A DNA stretch of 54,131 nucleotides from an uncultured Flavobacteriaceae bacterium (GCA_905480425.1 CAJQQG010000048.1:1-54131); one strand, 5' to 3'. Counted from the first letter of the stretch, positions 9,062 through 20,155 are shown. A program made the numbers and translations. Notes: generated from the sequence alone by a model not told the origin.

Positions 9062-11332
9062 ATGCAGAACGAACAACAGCGCAGAGCGGCACTTGTGTAT
9101 CACGCCAAACCAAGACCAGGAAAAACGGAGGTTGTCCCTACAAAAAGTTATGATACGCAACGAGACTTAGCCTTGGCATATTCCCCAGGTGTAGCAATCC
9201 CTTGTCTAGAGATAGAGAAGAATAAGGAGGATGTATATAAATATACCAACAAAGGCAATTTAGTTGCAGTAATTTCAAATGGGACTGCTGTTTTAGGGCT
9301 TGGTGATATTGGACCAGAAGCTTCTAAACCAGTCATGGAAGGGAAAGGGCTTCTTTTTAAAATTTTTGCTGATATTGATGTTTTTGATATTCAAATTGAC
9401 GTCAAAGATCCAGATAAATTTATTGAAGCTGTCAAAGCAATTGCCCCTACTTTCGGTGGAATTAATCTTGAGGACATTAAGTCTCCTGAAGCCTTTGAGA
9501 TTGAAAGAAGGTTAAAAGATGAATTGGATATTCCAGTAATGCACGATGATCAGCATGGAACGGCCATAATTTCTGCCGCTGCCCTTTTGAATGCCTTGGA
9601 GCTTTCAGATAAAAAGATAGAAGAAGTCACTATTGTAGTTTCTGGAGCAGGTGCTGCAGCAATTTCTTGCACAAAACTCTATAAAGCTTTTGGTGCTAAA
9701 GTTGACAATATTGTAATGTTGGATAGTAGTGGTGTTATTCGAAGAGATCGTGAAAATCTTAGTCCTGAAAAAGATGAATTTGCAACATCAAGAGATCTTA
9801 ATACTCTTGATGAAGCGATGAAAGGGGCAGATGTATTTATTGGATTATCTAAATCTGATATAGTTTCTCCTAAGATGCTTTTAACAATGGCTAAAAAGCC
9901 AATTGTTTTTGCAATGGCTAATCCTGATCCTGAAATTGGATATGATATAGCCTGTAAAACAAGAGATGATATTATTATGGCCACTGGGCGTTCTGATAAT
10001 CCCAATCAGGTAAATAATGTTCTTGGATTTCCATTTATTTTTAGAGGTGCGTTAGATGTTAGAGCAAGCACCATTAATGAGGCAATGAAAATGGCAGCTG
10101 TAAAAGCTCTTGCTGATCTAGCAAAAGAATCTGTCCCTGAGCAAGTAAATTTAGTATATGATCAAACCCGACTGAGTTTTGGTAAAGAGTATATAATTCC
10201 AAAGCCATTTGATCCACGATTAATTACAACCGTTCCACCTGCAGTTGCAAAAGCAGCAATGGATTCTGGTGTTGCTTCAGCTCCAATAGAAGACTGGGAT
10301 CGTTATAAAGAGACTTTAGAAGGCAGATTAGGGAATAGTCAGAAAATGGTTCGCTTACTCCGTGACCGAGCAAAATCTGCTCCAAAACGGCTTGTTTTCG
10401 CTGAGGCTGATCAAATGGATGTTCTAAAAGCAGCTCAAATAGTTGAGGAAGAAGGTATTGCTCATCCTATTTTATTAGGAAACAAAAAGGTCATCACAGA
10501 TTTAAGAAAAGAAATTGATTTTACTGCTGATGTTGAAATTATTGATCCAAAAGATTACAGTCATAATAACCAAAAAAAAGAGTATGCTAAGTTATTTTGG
10601 AAAGAACAAAATCGAAAAGGATATACTCTATATGATGTTGAGCGTTTAATGGGTGAACGAAACTATTTCGCATCCATGATGATAAAAAATGGAGATGCAG
10701 ATGCAATGATTTCGGGGTATTCCAGAAATTATCGTTCGGTAGTTAAACCTATTTTAGAAACGATATCAAAGTCAAAAGGTGTAAATAAAGTTGCAGCTAC
10801 TAACTTAATGTTGACAAAATCAGGACCTTTATTTTTATCTGATACTACAATGAATGTGGAGCCATCTGCTAAAGAACTTGCTAAAATTGCTCAAATGACA
10901 GCCAATACAGCTAGTTTGTTTGGTTTAGAACCGATTATGGCAATGCTTTCTTTCTCAAATTTTGGTTCTTCACGTTACCCTCAAGCGAAAAAAGTTAGTG
11001 ATGCAGTTTCCTTACTCCACAGGGGTAGTCCTGAATTAATTGTTGACGGACCTATTCAATCAGATTTTGCTCTTAATAAAGATTTACTTCAAAATACATT
11101 TCCATTTTCTTCATTGAGTAATAAAAAAGTTAACGTATTAATTTTTCCAAATTTAGATTCGGCAAATATTACTTATAAATTAATGAAAGAATTAAACGAA
11201 GCATTGTCTATTGGGCCGATATTGATGGGCCTTAGTGAACCTGTTCATGTTTTACAATTAGGAGCTTCAGTAGATGAAATCGTAAACATGTCGGCTGTTG
11301 CAGTTATTGACGCTCAATCAAAAAATAAATAA
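9062..11332 (+). CDS. maeB: NADP-dependent malic enzyme with phosphotransacetylase-like domain
   Basis: The 756-residue enzyme oxidatively decarboxylates malate to pyruvate, supplying NADPH. Domain order is malic enzyme N-domain (about 1-165, with [11 protein letters not shown] and the metal/substrate motif MHDDQHGTA), NAD(P)-binding Rossmann domain (about 165-405, [12 protein letters not shown]), and a C-terminal PTA/PTB-type domain (about 430-750) starting at RLVFAEADQ. That C-terminal domain is regulatory in related enzymes and lacks proven acetyltransferase activity. Length is normal for the MaeB class. ruvA begins two bases after the stop, so maeB, ruvA and sprA form one transcription unit. 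Confidence 0.97.
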   Translation: MQNEQQRRAALVYHAKPRPGKTEVVPTKSYDTQRDLALAYSPGVAIPCLEIEKNKEDVYKYTNKGNLVAVISNGTAVLGLGDIGPEASKPVMEGKGLLFKIFADIDVFDIQIDVKDPDKFIEAVKAIAPTFGGINLEDIKSPEAFEIERRLKDELDIPVMHDDQHGTAIISAAALLNALELSDKKIEEVTIVVSGAGAAAISCTKLYKAFGAKVDNIVMLDSSGVIRRDRENLSPEKDEFATSRDLNTLDEAMKGADVFIGLSKSDIVSPKMLLTMAKKPIVFAMANPDPEIGYDIACKTRDDIIMATGRSDNPNQVNNVLGFPFIFRGALDVRASTINEAMKMAAVKALADLAKESVPEQVNLVYDQTRLSFGKEYIIPKPFDPRLITTVPPAVAKAAMDSGVASAPIEDWDRYKETLEGRLGNSQKMVRLLRDRAKSAPKRLVFAEADQMDVLKAAQIVEEEGIAHPILLGNKKVITDLRKEIDFTADVEIIDPKDYSHNNQKKEYAKLFWKEQNRKGYTLYDVERLMGERNYFASMMIKNGDADAMISGYSRNYRSVVKPILETISKSKGVNKVAATNLMLTKSGPLFLSDTTMNVEPSAKELAKIAQMTANTASLFGLEPIMAMLSFSNFGSSRYPQAKKVSDAVSLLHRGSPELIVDGPIQSDFALNKDLLQNTFPFSSLSNKKVNVLIFPNLDSANITYKLMKELNEALSIGPILMGLSEPVHVLQLGASVDEIVNMSAVAVIDAQSKNK

Positions 11333-11334
11333 AA

Positions 11335-11916
11335 ATGATTACACAAATTATAGGAAGGTTAGTAGAAAAATTGCCCACTCATGTAGTAATTGATTGCCAA
11401 GGTGTTGGATATCAAGTAAACATCTCTTTACATACCTTTTCTCAATTGGGTGATGATGAAAAAATTAAACTTTATACTCATCTTCAGATTAAAGAAGATT
11501 CACACACACTATTTGGTTTTTTTACTACTCTAGAGCGCTCTGTATTTAGACTTTTACTATCTGTTTCTGGAATAGGAGCAAGTACAGCCAGAACGATGTT
11601 ATCATCTTTAGAGCCACAGCAAATTCAACGTGCTATAATCACCGAAGATTTAGCCACTATTAAATCTATAAAAGGAATTGGTTTAAAAACGGCACAACGG
11701 GTGTTAATCGAGTTAAAAGATAAAATGTTGAATCTCTTCGAAGGTGAAGAAATTCAGCCTTTTCCAAACAATACAATCAAAGAAGAAGCGTTATCAGCAT
11801 TAGAGGTTCTTGGTTATTCAAGAAAGCAATCTGAAAAAGTAATAGATAACGCCATTCAGAGTGCTCCTGATAGTTCTGTAGAAGATCTTATAAAGGCAGC
11901 CCTGAATAAATTATAA
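11335..11916 (+). CDS. ruvA: Holliday junction branch migration protein RuvA
   Basis: The 193-residue DNA-binding subunit of the RuvAB branch-migration complex has three visible regions: an N-terminal OB fold (MITQIIGRLVEK, CQGVGYQV), the two helix-hairpin-helix motifs of domain II (SVSGIGASTARTML and SIKGIGLKTAQRVLIELKDK), and the short C-terminal RuvB-binding domain (ALEVLGYSRKQSEKVIDNA). Length matches the family. It begins two bases after maeB, and sprA starts eight bases after it, the usual Flavobacteriia arrangement. Confidence 0.97.
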   Translation: MITQIIGRLVEKLPTHVVIDCQGVGYQVNISLHTFSQLGDDEKIKLYTHLQIKEDSHTLFGFFTTLERSVFRLLLSVSGIGASTARTMLSSLEPQQIQRAIITEDLATIKSIKGIGLKTAQRVLIELKDKMLNLFEGEEIQPFPNNTIKEEALSALEVLGYSRKQSEKVIDNAIQSAPDSSVEDLIKAALNKL

Positions 11917-11924
11917 AAAACCCT

Positions 11925-14900
11925 TTGATTGAGACAACTCGATATGTAATTTTAAAGGCATCCCATACTTCATTTGTTATCCTATTATGGATATTTTTAT
12001 CCTGTGGAGTTTTGTCTGCTCAACAAGGTGCTGTTTTAGGAAATATATCTCCTCCTAATTCAAGCAACATCTCTAGTCAGTATCGGTATAATGTTGCCAC
12101 TGATCGATATATATTCACAGAAGAAATTGGTGGGTATCCTATAAGTATTCCTTTGATGCTTTCTGTAAAAGAATATGAGGCTCTAGTTCTTAAAGAACAA
12201 ATGAAAACATACTTTCAGGATAAATTACAAGTACTAAGTGGAAGAGGTTCTAATCTAGAGGAGATTCAAAAAAATTTATTACCCGAATTATATGTAAATA
12301 ATAAATTCTTTCAATCCATTTTTGGTAGTGATGCTATTAATATTTCTCCCCAAGGATCCATAGGAATAGATTTAGGATATCGTTATCAAAAAAATGATAA
12401 TCCAAATGCATCACCAGTAAATAGAAGAAATAATGGATTTGATTTTGACCAACGGATAAGTTTAAGCTTATTGGGAAAAATTGGAGAACGACTTCAAATT
12501 ACTGCAAATTATGATACTGAATCTACTTTTGATTTTCAAAATTTAATTAAAATCCAATTTAATAAGCCTCAGCTTTCAGAAATTAAGAATTTGATACCAG
12601 GAAAAGTAGGTTCAACATTGAGTGGACTCCAAGAAAAGGCTGAATCAATCCAAAATAAAGTGTCCGATGTTAAACAAAAAATCAATGAAGCTAAAAGTAC
12701 TTTAAATCAAGCACGACAGAAAATTGATGATTTAAAAGAGAACCTTAACAAACTTCCAAACAGTTCTGAACAAGTCGGAAATAGAGTGGCAGAGTATTTA
12801 AAGGGTAAGGTTACAGAAGACGCTATTCTTCAGAATATTGATATTGGTAATATTAGTATGCCCTTAAATAGTAACTTAATACAAGGGGCACAAAGTCTTT
12901 TTGGTATTAGAGCAGATTTGAAATTTGGTAATACTACAATTTCAGGAATTTTTTCGGAGCAACGTTCCCAGTCTCAGAATATTACTTCACAAGGAGGGGG
13001 AAAGCTTGAGGACTTTAGCCTTTTTGCGTTAGATTACGAAGAAGATAGACATTACTTTATTAGTCATTATTTTAGAGATAATTACGATGCGTTTTTAGAT
13101 ACTTATCCTTATATAAATTCACCTATTCAGATAACTAGAATTGAGGTTTGGATTACTAATAGAGGCTATCAAACTCAAAATGTTAGAAATATTGTTGCTC
13201 TACAAGATTTAGGAGAGGCTAATCCTAAAAATACTCGATTGGATGATTCAGTTTCTTCTTTTTTTATTGAGGGAAATCCTTTATTCCCTCCAAGTAATAA
13301 AGTTAACAAACTAGACCCTGATGAGATTGATTTTGGAGGAATTTTAACATCTAATATTCGTGATATTGCGAAAGTAAAAAATGGATTTGGTGCAACTAAA
13401 GTAACAGAAGGTAAGGATTATGCGGTTTTAGAAAGTGCAAGAAAATTAAATGCCCAAGAATACACTTTTCATCCACAGTTAGGATATATATCTTTAAATC
13501 AACGTCTCAGTAATGATGAGATTTTAGGAATCGCTTTTCAGTATACTTATTTAGGAAAAGTATATCAAGTAGGAGAGTTTGCCAATGGCGACATACCTGG
13601 CACTTCTTTGTTACAAAATGATGTTTCGCCACAACCCCAGCAGACACCTATTATTCAAACAAACAATCTGGTGGTTAAATTGCTTAAAAGTAGTTTGACC
13701 GATGTACGTCAACCTCTGTGGGATTTGATGATGAAGAATATTTATAACACCGGTGCTTTTCAATTGTCTGAAGAAGATTTCAAACTTAGTATTTTATATA
13801 CTGATCCTTCACCAATCAATTACATGACCCCTGTTGATGCTTCTATTTGGCCAGAATCTTTAGATCAAGAGGTTTTATTAAACACCATGGATTTAGACCG
13901 ATTAAATGCATATCAAGATCTAGTGGCCCGTGGTGATGGTTTTTTTGACTATATACCGGGAATAACTATTGATCCTAGGTATGGTCGTATTATTTTTCCT
14001 AAAGCAGAACCTTTCGGAGAATTTCTTTTTAATTTATTAGACAATCCAGAATCTTCTAAAGAGGATTATGATATTGAAAGTAGTTTTAATAAGAATCAAA
14101 AGAAGTATGTATTTAATCAAATGTATTCTTCTACAAAAGCATCTGCATTAGAGTTTACAGAAAAAAATAAGTTTCAACTTAAAGGAAAGTACAAGTCTGA
14201 AGGAGGAGATGGTATTAATATCGGTGCATTTAATGTTCCTAGAGGTTCTGTTAAGGTAACAGCAGGCGGAAGAGTACTTCAAGAGGGAATGGATTATACT
14301 GTTAATTACGAAATAGGAAGAGTGAAAATCTTAGATGAAGGGTTAAAAGCTTCTAATATTCCTATTGATATTTCGGTAGAGAACAATTCGTTTTTTAATC
14401 AGCAAAACAAGCGTTTTTCCGGATTTAACATTAATCATCGAATTAGCGATAAAATTTTTGTAGGAGGAACCTTAATTAATTTGAGTGAAAACCCATTAAC
14501 TCAAAAAGCTAATTATGGAACAGAACCGGTTAATAATACCATGATGGGTTTCAATACTAATTTTTCTACTGAAATTCCTTTTTTAACACGTTTAGTTAAT
14601 AAATTGCCAACAGTTAAATCTACCATTCCTTCTCAAATTTCTTTTAGAGGAGAAGTTGCAAGTTTAGCCGCCAAAGATCCTAGAAACACTCAATTGAATG
14701 GCGAAACCAATGTGTATATTGATGATTTTGAAGGGGCTCAAACTAATATTGATGTAAAGGGTTTTAATGCTTGGAATCTTTCAAGTGTTCCCGTTAATGA
14801 TGTTCCGGGAGCTACTCTAGATGGCTTGGCAAGTGGTTTTGCACGGTCCAAATTAGCTTGGTATTCTATAGACCAAATATTCTATTTTAGGCCACCAGCA

Positions 14901-17900
14901 GGAATAAATAATGATGACATTTCATCTAATGAAACTCGGCGTATTTTTATAAACGAATTATTTCCTGAACAGGACATAGTTCAGGGCACACCAAGTACTT
15001 TACCTACATTTGATTTGGCTTATTATCCCGAAGAAAAAGGTCCTTATAATAATGCTACTTTAGATAAGTTTTCAATGGATCCCAAAAATAATTGGGGAGG
15101 TATTATGCGTTCTTTAAATGCTACTAACTTTGAGCAATCTAATGTTGAATTTATTGAGTTTTGGTTATTAGACACATTTTCTGAAAATACTTCACCATCA
15201 GATGATTTGGGAGAGTTGGTTTTTCATTTAGGAAATATATCTGAAGATATTTTACGCGATGGAAGAAAACAATTTGAAAACGGTCTCCCTTCATCGACCG
15301 AAGTAACACCAACCTATCAATCGCCCTGGGGAAAAGTTCCAGCAAATCAATCCTTAGTTTATGCTTTTAATTCTGTGGCTGAAGACCGTTCTATTCAAGA
15401 TGTGGGTCTTGATGGTTTAGCAGATTCACAAGAACAAACAGTTTTCACCAACGGACCAAGTAATGACCCTGCAGGGGATAATTATCAATATTTTTTACAA
15501 GGGGAAGGAGGTATTTTAGATCGGTATAAAAACTATAATGGACTAGAAGGTAATACCCCAATAAACTTTAGTGATTTGGATAGAGGAAATACAACAGAAC
15601 CTGATACAGAAGATATTAATCGTGATCAGAGTATGAATACGATTGATAGTTATTTTGAATATCGCGTTCCTATTTCCAAAAACATGCAGGTAGGAAACCA
15701 CCCTTTTATTACAGATGTTCGTGAAAATATTAATGTAAATACTCCCAATGGAGATCAAATTTCGGTACGTTGGATCCAATTTAAAATACCTATCCAGAAA
15801 GATTATTATGAAAACACATCTTACAATAGATATTTCAAGTCAGTCAATGAAATTAACGATTTGCGATCTATTCGTTTTATGCGAATGGTTTTAAATGGTT
15901 TTGAGCAAAAAGTAGTTTTTCGATTCGGAACCTTAGACCTTGTTCGTGGTGATTGGAGAAGGTATAATAAGCCTTTAAATGAAGAAATTTTAGTTAATCA
16001 AAATACCACGGTAGATATTAGTACCGTAAACATTCTTGAAAATGAAAATCGTATTCCTATTAACTACGTATTGCCACCTGAAATACGAAGGGAGCAAATC
16101 AACAACAACAATACCATTATTCGTCAAAATGAACAATCTTTAGCTTTTAGAGTCTGTGATCTAAAGCCTTCAGATTCTCGTGGAGTATATAAAGGTTTGG
16201 ATTTAGACATGAGACAATACAGTAAACTTCGAATGTTTATACATGCAGAATCTCTTCCAGGAAATGAACCTTTGCCTGGAGAAGGTTCAGAAGAAGAATT
16301 TGACAAACGTTTGGTGGCTTTTATTAGATTAGGTTCAGATTACCAAGATAATTTTTATCAAATTGAAGTACCTTTAAAGCCTTCGGCTTATGCTGATAAT
16401 AATTCCAATAAACTTTCTGCAGAAGAAGTTTGGAATCCAGATTCTAATTCACTGGAAGTTCCCATTGATATCCTTACGAAACTCAAAGCACTTGCTTTGC
16501 AGCAGTTGGGACTTGGAAAAACTTTATATTTTGATGAAACATTAAATCCTATTAATGAATTCACACCCATTAGTAGTCTTCCAGGAGATCATAAGTATAA
16601 GTTTGCTATTAGAGGAAATCCTTCCCTAGGAGCTATTAGAACACTAATGATTGGAGTTAAAAATCCATCTACTAACATAGGAGAGTCTTTATGTGGAGAA
16701 GTTTGGTTTAATGAATTACGAATTTCAGGTATAGATAGTCAAGGGGGGTGGGCAGCTATTGGAGCCTTAGATGCTAATCTTGCTGATTTCGCATCTTTTT
16801 CTGCCACAGGGCGTTATTCTACAATTGGATTTGGTAGTATAGACCAAACACCCAATCAAAGAACAAGAGAAGATTTATTACAATATGATATTGTTTCAAA
16901 TGTTAATTTAGGGCAATTAACACCTCAAAAGTGGGGTCTTCAAATTCCTTTAAGTTTTGCTAGTGGAGAAACCTTAATTACCCCAGAATATGATCCTTTT
17001 TATCAAGATATAAAATTAAGTGATCGTCTAGATACGACTCAAAGAAAATCACAACGTGATTCTATCAGAAATCAATCTATTGATTATACAAGACGTAAAA
17101 GTATTAGTTTAATTGGCATCAGAAAGAACAGTAATAGCGATGGTCCTACGCGCTTTTATAGCTCCCAAAATTTTGATTTTAACTATGCATATAATGAGTT
17201 AGAGCATCATGATTATGAAATTGAAAATCATGAAGAAATAAATCTCCTTTTAGGAGCAAATTATGGGCATTCTTTTTCTAGCAAACCGATAGAACCTTTC
17301 AAGAAGGTGACTTTTTTGAATCAAAAAAAATACTTGCAATGGCTTCAGGAATTAAACTTTAATTTACTCCCTAATTCAATTGAGGGAGCTGTAAATATTA
17401 ATCGTATTTTAAATAATCAGAAATTTAGACAAGTATACTTAGAGGGAGTAGATTCACAAATTCAACGCGATCTACCCAATTTACAGCAACGTAACTTTTT
17501 ATTTGATTACAATTATTCCTTTGCCCACAATTTAAGTCGTTCGCTACGTGTAAATTTCAATGCCGCAACAAGTAGTATTATAAGAGAATTAGATCCTTTT
17601 GGAGGTAGTTTAGGCGCTGCTGTGTCTAAATCTAATTCAAGAGCTTTATGGGAGGGAATTCTAAATCCAGGAGAACCAAACACTCACATTCAATCTTTAG
17701 TTGTTAATTATAAACTACCCTTTCAGTACATTCCTTTACTTAGCTTCATTGATGCTACCTATAATTATACAGGTAATTTTAATTGGATTAGGGGTTCAGA
17801 AGCACTCTCGCAAGTGGTAAGTGAAGATGGAATTCCTTTAGGAATTGTCAACACTATTCAAAATAATAACACAAAAACCTTAACAGGGGCTTTGTCATTT

Positions 17901-19358
17901 GCAAAATTATATTCTATTTTAGGATTAAAGTCTAAAAAGGTTCCATTTAATGCTCAAGTCAAAAAAAGTGTTCCGAATGATAGTATAGCAAAGAAAAAGT
18001 ACCCATTTTTGAAAAAAGGCTTAACCCAGTTGGTTGATATTTTAACAGCTATAAAACGTGTTCAAGCCAGTTATAAAGAAAACAACGGCTCCGTTCTCCC
18101 CGGATACCTTCCTACAGTAGGTTTTGCTGGTGGACTAAGACCCACTTTAGGGTATACCTTTGGGAGTCAAGCAGATATTCGTTATGAAGCTGCCAGACAG
18201 GGATGGTTAACGGAGTATCCGAATTTTAATCAGCCTTTTACTCAATTGCATTCAAGTAGGCTTCAAGCATCAGCACAAGTAGTACCTTTTAAAGGTTTAA
18301 TAATTGATTTAAATGCAGAGCGTGATTATTCTGAAAATACATTAGAAAATTTTATAGTTGAATCACAAAATTATATATCTCAAAATTCAAATTTATATGG
18401 AAATTTTGGAATGTCTACTATTTTAATTCAAACTGCTTTTAGTAGTTCCAGAGGATCGGGGAGATCAAATTTTGAGAAATTCAGAGATGCACGAAAAATT
18501 ATTGCAAATAGACTAGCACAAAACAGTAATTCAACAAGTCTTGAACAAAACATTGATGGATACCCTGTTGGGTTTGGAAAGAACCAACAAGGGGTATTAA
18601 TAAACTCTTTTTTATCTGCATATTCAGGTGTAAATCCAGAAAATATATCTTTAAATCCACTAAGAAACACACCACTACCTAATTGGAACATTAAGTTTAC
18701 CGGACTCACAGGGTTAAAGCCCGTAGCTAAAATTTTTAAACGGCTATCTTTAAATCATGCTTACAGAGCAAGCTATACTCTCACAAATTTTCAATCTAAT
18801 TTTGATTATAATCCACTAGCTCCAGAACAAACAGATAAATTGGGAAATTTAATTCCTAAAAATTTATTTTCTAATATCAATTTAGTAGAACAGTTTAACC
18901 CACTTATTAGGTTAGATGTGGAGTTGATAAACTCCTTTAAATTTTTAGCTGAATTAAGAAAAGAACGTGCTATATCTTTAAGTCTTGACAACAACCTTAT
19001 TACAGAGTCTAGGGGAGACGAATATGTCGTTGGAATGGGTTATCGCGTTAAAGATGTTCGATTTAGAACAAGTATAGGTGGAAGACGTGTAATTTTAAAA
19101 GGTGATTTAAATATTAAAGCAGATGTTTCATATCGTGATAATATAACTGTCTTGCGTAATTTGGAATATGACAACAATCAAGTTACCGCTGGGCAAAGTA
19201 TAATGGCTATTAAGGTTACGGCGGATTATGCATTGACAAGAAACTTAACAGCTCAATTTTTTTATGACCATAATTTTTCTGAATTTGCTATTTCCACAGC
19301 CTTTCCTCAAACAAGTATTCGTTCAGGTTTTACAATTCGTTATAATTTTGGAAATTAA
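11925..19358 (+). CDS. sprA: Type IX secretion outer-membrane translocon SprA (Sov)
   Basis: The 2477-residue protein is the giant outer-membrane pore through which type IX secretion substrates leave the cell; in gliding species it also exports the motility adhesins. I recognise the SprA hallmarks: GNVSMPLNS-like text (IGNISMPLNSNLIQGAQSLFG), FSEQRSQSQN, the repeated NxFFNxQxxR-type segment, the FEGAQTNIDVKG motif and a terminal barrel strand SGFTIRYNFGN. The start appears to be TTG at 11925, eight bases after ruvA; no in-frame ATG exists before residue 78. This start gives a good signal peptide cleaved after GVLSA (about residue 32). Residues about 233-277 form a predicted coiled coil. Length is near that of other SprA proteins (about 2400). 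Confidence 0.96.
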   Translation: MIETTRYVILKASHTSFVILLWIFLSCGVLSAQQGAVLGNISPPNSSNISSQYRYNVATDRYIFTEEIGGYPISIPLMLSVKEYEALVLKEQMKTYFQDKLQVLSGRGSNLEEIQKNLLPELYVNNKFFQSIFGSDAINISPQGSIGIDLGYRYQKNDNPNASPVNRRNNGFDFDQRISLSLLGKIGERLQITANYDTESTFDFQNLIKIQFNKPQLSEIKNLIPGKVGSTLSGLQEKAESIQNKVSDVKQKINEAKSTLNQARQKIDDLKENLNKLPNSSEQVGNRVAEYLKGKVTEDAILQNIDIGNISMPLNSNLIQGAQSLFGIRADLKFGNTTISGIFSEQRSQSQNITSQGGGKLEDFSLFALDYEEDRHYFISHYFRDNYDAFLDTYPYINSPIQITRIEVWITNRGYQTQNVRNIVALQDLGEANPKNTRLDDSVSSFFIEGNPLFPPSNKVNKLDPDEIDFGGILTSNIRDIAKVKNGFGATKVTEGKDYAVLESARKLNAQEYTFHPQLGYISLNQRLSNDEILGIAFQYTYLGKVYQVGEFANGDIPGTSLLQNDVSPQPQQTPIIQTNNLVVKLLKSSLTDVRQPLWDLMMKNIYNTGAFQLSEEDFKLSILYTDPSPINYMTPVDASIWPESLDQEVLLNTMDLDRLNAYQDLVARGDGFFDYIPGITIDPRYGRIIFPKAEPFGEFLFNLLDNPESSKEDYDIESSFNKNQKKYVFNQMYSSTKASALEFTEKNKFQLKGKYKSEGGDGINIGAFNVPRGSVKVTAGGRVLQEGMDYTVNYEIGRVKILDEGLKASNIPIDISVENNSFFNQQNKRFSGFNINHRISDKIFVGGTLINLSENPLTQKANYGTEPVNNTMMGFNTNFSTEIPFLTRLVNKLPTVKSTIPSQISFRGEVASLAAKDPRNTQLNGETNVYIDDFEGAQTNIDVKGFNAWNLSSVPVNDVPGATLDGLASGFARSKLAWYSIDQIFYFRPPAGINNDDISSNETRRIFINELFPEQDIVQGTPSTLPTFDLAYYPEEKGPYNNATLDKFSMDPKNNWGGIMRSLNATNFEQSNVEFIEFWLLDTFSENTSPSDDLGELVFHLGNISEDILRDGRKQFENGLPSSTEVTPTYQSPWGKVPANQSLVYAFNSVAEDRSIQDVGLDGLADSQEQTVFTNGPSNDPAGDNYQYFLQGEGGILDRYKNYNGLEGNTPINFSDLDRGNTTEPDTEDINRDQSMNTIDSYFEYRVPISKNMQVGNHPFITDVRENINVNTPNGDQISVRWIQFKIPIQKDYYENTSYNRYFKSVNEINDLRSIRFMRMVLNGFEQKVVFRFGTLDLVRGDWRRYNKPLNEEILVNQNTTVDISTVNILENENRIPINYVLPPEIRREQINNNNTIIRQNEQSLAFRVCDLKPSDSRGVYKGLDLDMRQYSKLRMFIHAESLPGNEPLPGEGSEEEFDKRLVAFIRLGSDYQDNFYQIEVPLKPSAYADNNSNKLSAEEVWNPDSNSLEVPIDILTKLKALALQQLGLGKTLYFDETLNPINEFTPISSLPGDHKYKFAIRGNPSLGAIRTLMIGVKNPSTNIGESLCGEVWFNELRISGIDSQGGWAAIGALDANLADFASFSATGRYSTIGFGSIDQTPNQRTREDLLQYDIVSNVNLGQLTPQKWGLQIPLSFASGETLITPEYDPFYQDIKLSDRLDTTQRKSQRDSIRNQSIDYTRRKSISLIGIRKNSNSDGPTRFYSSQNFDFNYAYNELEHHDYEIENHEEINLLLGANYGHSFSSKPIEPFKKVTFLNQKKYLQWLQELNFNLLPNSIEGAVNINRILNNQKFRQVYLEGVDSQIQRDLPNLQQRNFLFDYNYSFAHNLSRSLRVNFNAATSSIIRELDPFGGSLGAAVSKSNSRALWEGILNPGEPNTHIQSLVVNYKLPFQYIPLLSFIDATYNYTGNFNWIRGSEALSQVVSEDGIPLGIVNTIQNNNTKTLTGALSFAKLYSILGLKSKKVPFNAQVKKSVPNDSIAKKKYPFLKKGLTQLVDILTAIKRVQASYKENNGSVLPGYLPTVGFAGGLRPTLGYTFGSQADIRYEAARQGWLTEYPNFNQPFTQLHSSRLQASAQVVPFKGLIIDLNAERDYSENTLENFIVESQNYISQNSNLYGNFGMSTILIQTAFSSSRGSGRSNFEKFRDARKIIANRLAQNSNSTSLEQNIDGYPVGFGKNQQGVLINSFLSAYSGVNPENISLNPLRNTPLPNWNIKFTGLTGLKPVAKIFKRLSLNHAYRASYTLTNFQSNFDYNPLAPEQTDKLGNLIPKNLFSNINLVEQFNPLIRLDVELINSFKFLAELRKERAISLSLDNNLITESRGDEYVVGMGYRVKDVRFRTSIGGRRVILKGDLNIKADVSYRDNITVLRNLEYDNNQVTAGQSIMAIKVTADYALTRNLTAQFFYDHNFSEFAISTAFPQTSIRSGFTIRYNFGN

Positions 19359-19385
19359 AAGTCTTTTTTCATAAAATAAATCAAT

Positions 19386-19393
19386 TAAATTTG
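19386..19393 (+). promoter_or_regulatory. Candidate -7 promoter element for gcvH
   Basis: TAAATTTG fits the Bacteroidota -7 consensus TAnnTTTG exactly and lies 20 bases upstream of the gcvH ATG. No convincing -33 TTG element is seen at the usual distance, so support is moderate. Confidence 0.4.
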
Positions 19394-19413
19394 TCCATAT
19401 TAAAGTTTTACTA

Positions 19414-19794
19414 ATGAATGTACCGCAAGAATTAAAATACACCAAAGATCACGAATGGGTAAAAATAGAAGGTGATATAGCGACTATAGGAATCACTGAT
19501 TTCGCTCAAGGTGAATTAGGTGATATAGTGTATGTTGAGGTAGAGACCTTGGATGATACTCTTGAGGCAGATGCTGTTTTTGGTACAGTTGAAGCTGTTA
19601 AAACCGTTTCAGACTTGTTTATGCCTTTATCAGGTGAGGTAATTGCTTTTAATGAGGCATTAGAAGATACTCCAGAGACTGTAAATGAAGATCCTTACGG
19701 AGAAGGATGGATGATTAAGATTAAACTGACAGACCCTTTAGCGATTAAAGATTTACTTGATGCAGCGGATTATACTAAGTTGGTTACAGGCTGA
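19414..19794 (+). CDS. gcvH: Glycine cleavage system H protein
   Basis: The 126-residue lipoyl carrier shuttles the aminomethyl group between the P, T and L proteins of the glycine cleavage system. The lipoylation site is Lys63 in [11 protein letters not shown], and the hammerhead fold is complete ([13 protein letters not shown] at the start, [13 protein letters not shown] near the end). A TAnnTTTG promoter element lies just upstream. The last 38 bases overlap the start of the following vanZ-like gene in another frame. Confidence 0.98.
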   Translation: MNVPQELKYTKDHEWVKIEGDIATIGITDFAQGELGDIVYVEVETLDDTLEADAVFGTVEAVKTVSDLFMPLSGEVIAFNEALEDTPETVNEDPYGEGWMIKIKLTDPLAIKDLLDAADYTKLVTG

Positions 19795-20155
19795 TAGATT
19801 TTTTAAAGTACTAGCCCTTTTTACGACTTTCATTGTCATTTACTTAAGTTTAAAGCAACCAGGTCAAGAATTTAACCCTTGGACTTTTCTTTTTTTTAGA
19901 CAAGACATAGTACTTCATTTTAGTTGTTATTTTTCACTTACAGTTATTTATTTTACTGCTTTATTTAAATACAAATCAGCGATTAAAACTTCATTTTTAC
20001 TTTCTTTTTTTATTGGGTGTTTAATGGAATTATTGCAACTAATCCCATTTTTTGAGAGAACCTTTGATGTTGCCGACATTGCAGCTAATTTTATAGGTAG
20101 TTTATGTGGAATCATATTGATTCAAATATTGTTTGCCGATTCTCTAAAAGAATAA
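19757..20155 (+). CDS. VanZ-family small membrane protein
   Basis: The 132-residue integral membrane protein has about four hydrophobic helices and the VanZ-type signature: D-x-x-x-H in the second segment ([11 protein letters not shown]), then GCLMELLQ and R-x-x-D-x-x-D-x-x-x-N-x-x-G ([18 protein letters not shown]). The family is named after a teicoplanin-resistance accessory protein, but its normal role is unknown. The only plausible starts are ATG at 19757 or 19760, both inside gcvH; no ATG, GTG or TTG codon occurs in frame between the gcvH stop and the first membrane segment. Overlap of 35-38 bases with gcvH therefore looks real. Confidence 0.83.
   Translation: MMQRIILSWLQADRFFKVLALFTTFIVIYLSLKQPGQEFNPWTFLFFRQDIVLHFSCYFSLTVIYFTALFKYKSAIKTSFLLSFFIGCLMELLQLIPFFERTFDVADIAANFIGSLCGIILIQILFADSLKE

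Noticed and set aside
19359-19413. Glycine riboswitch before gcvH
   Set aside because: The gap is only 55 bases, too short for the aptamer, and no conserved core is visible.
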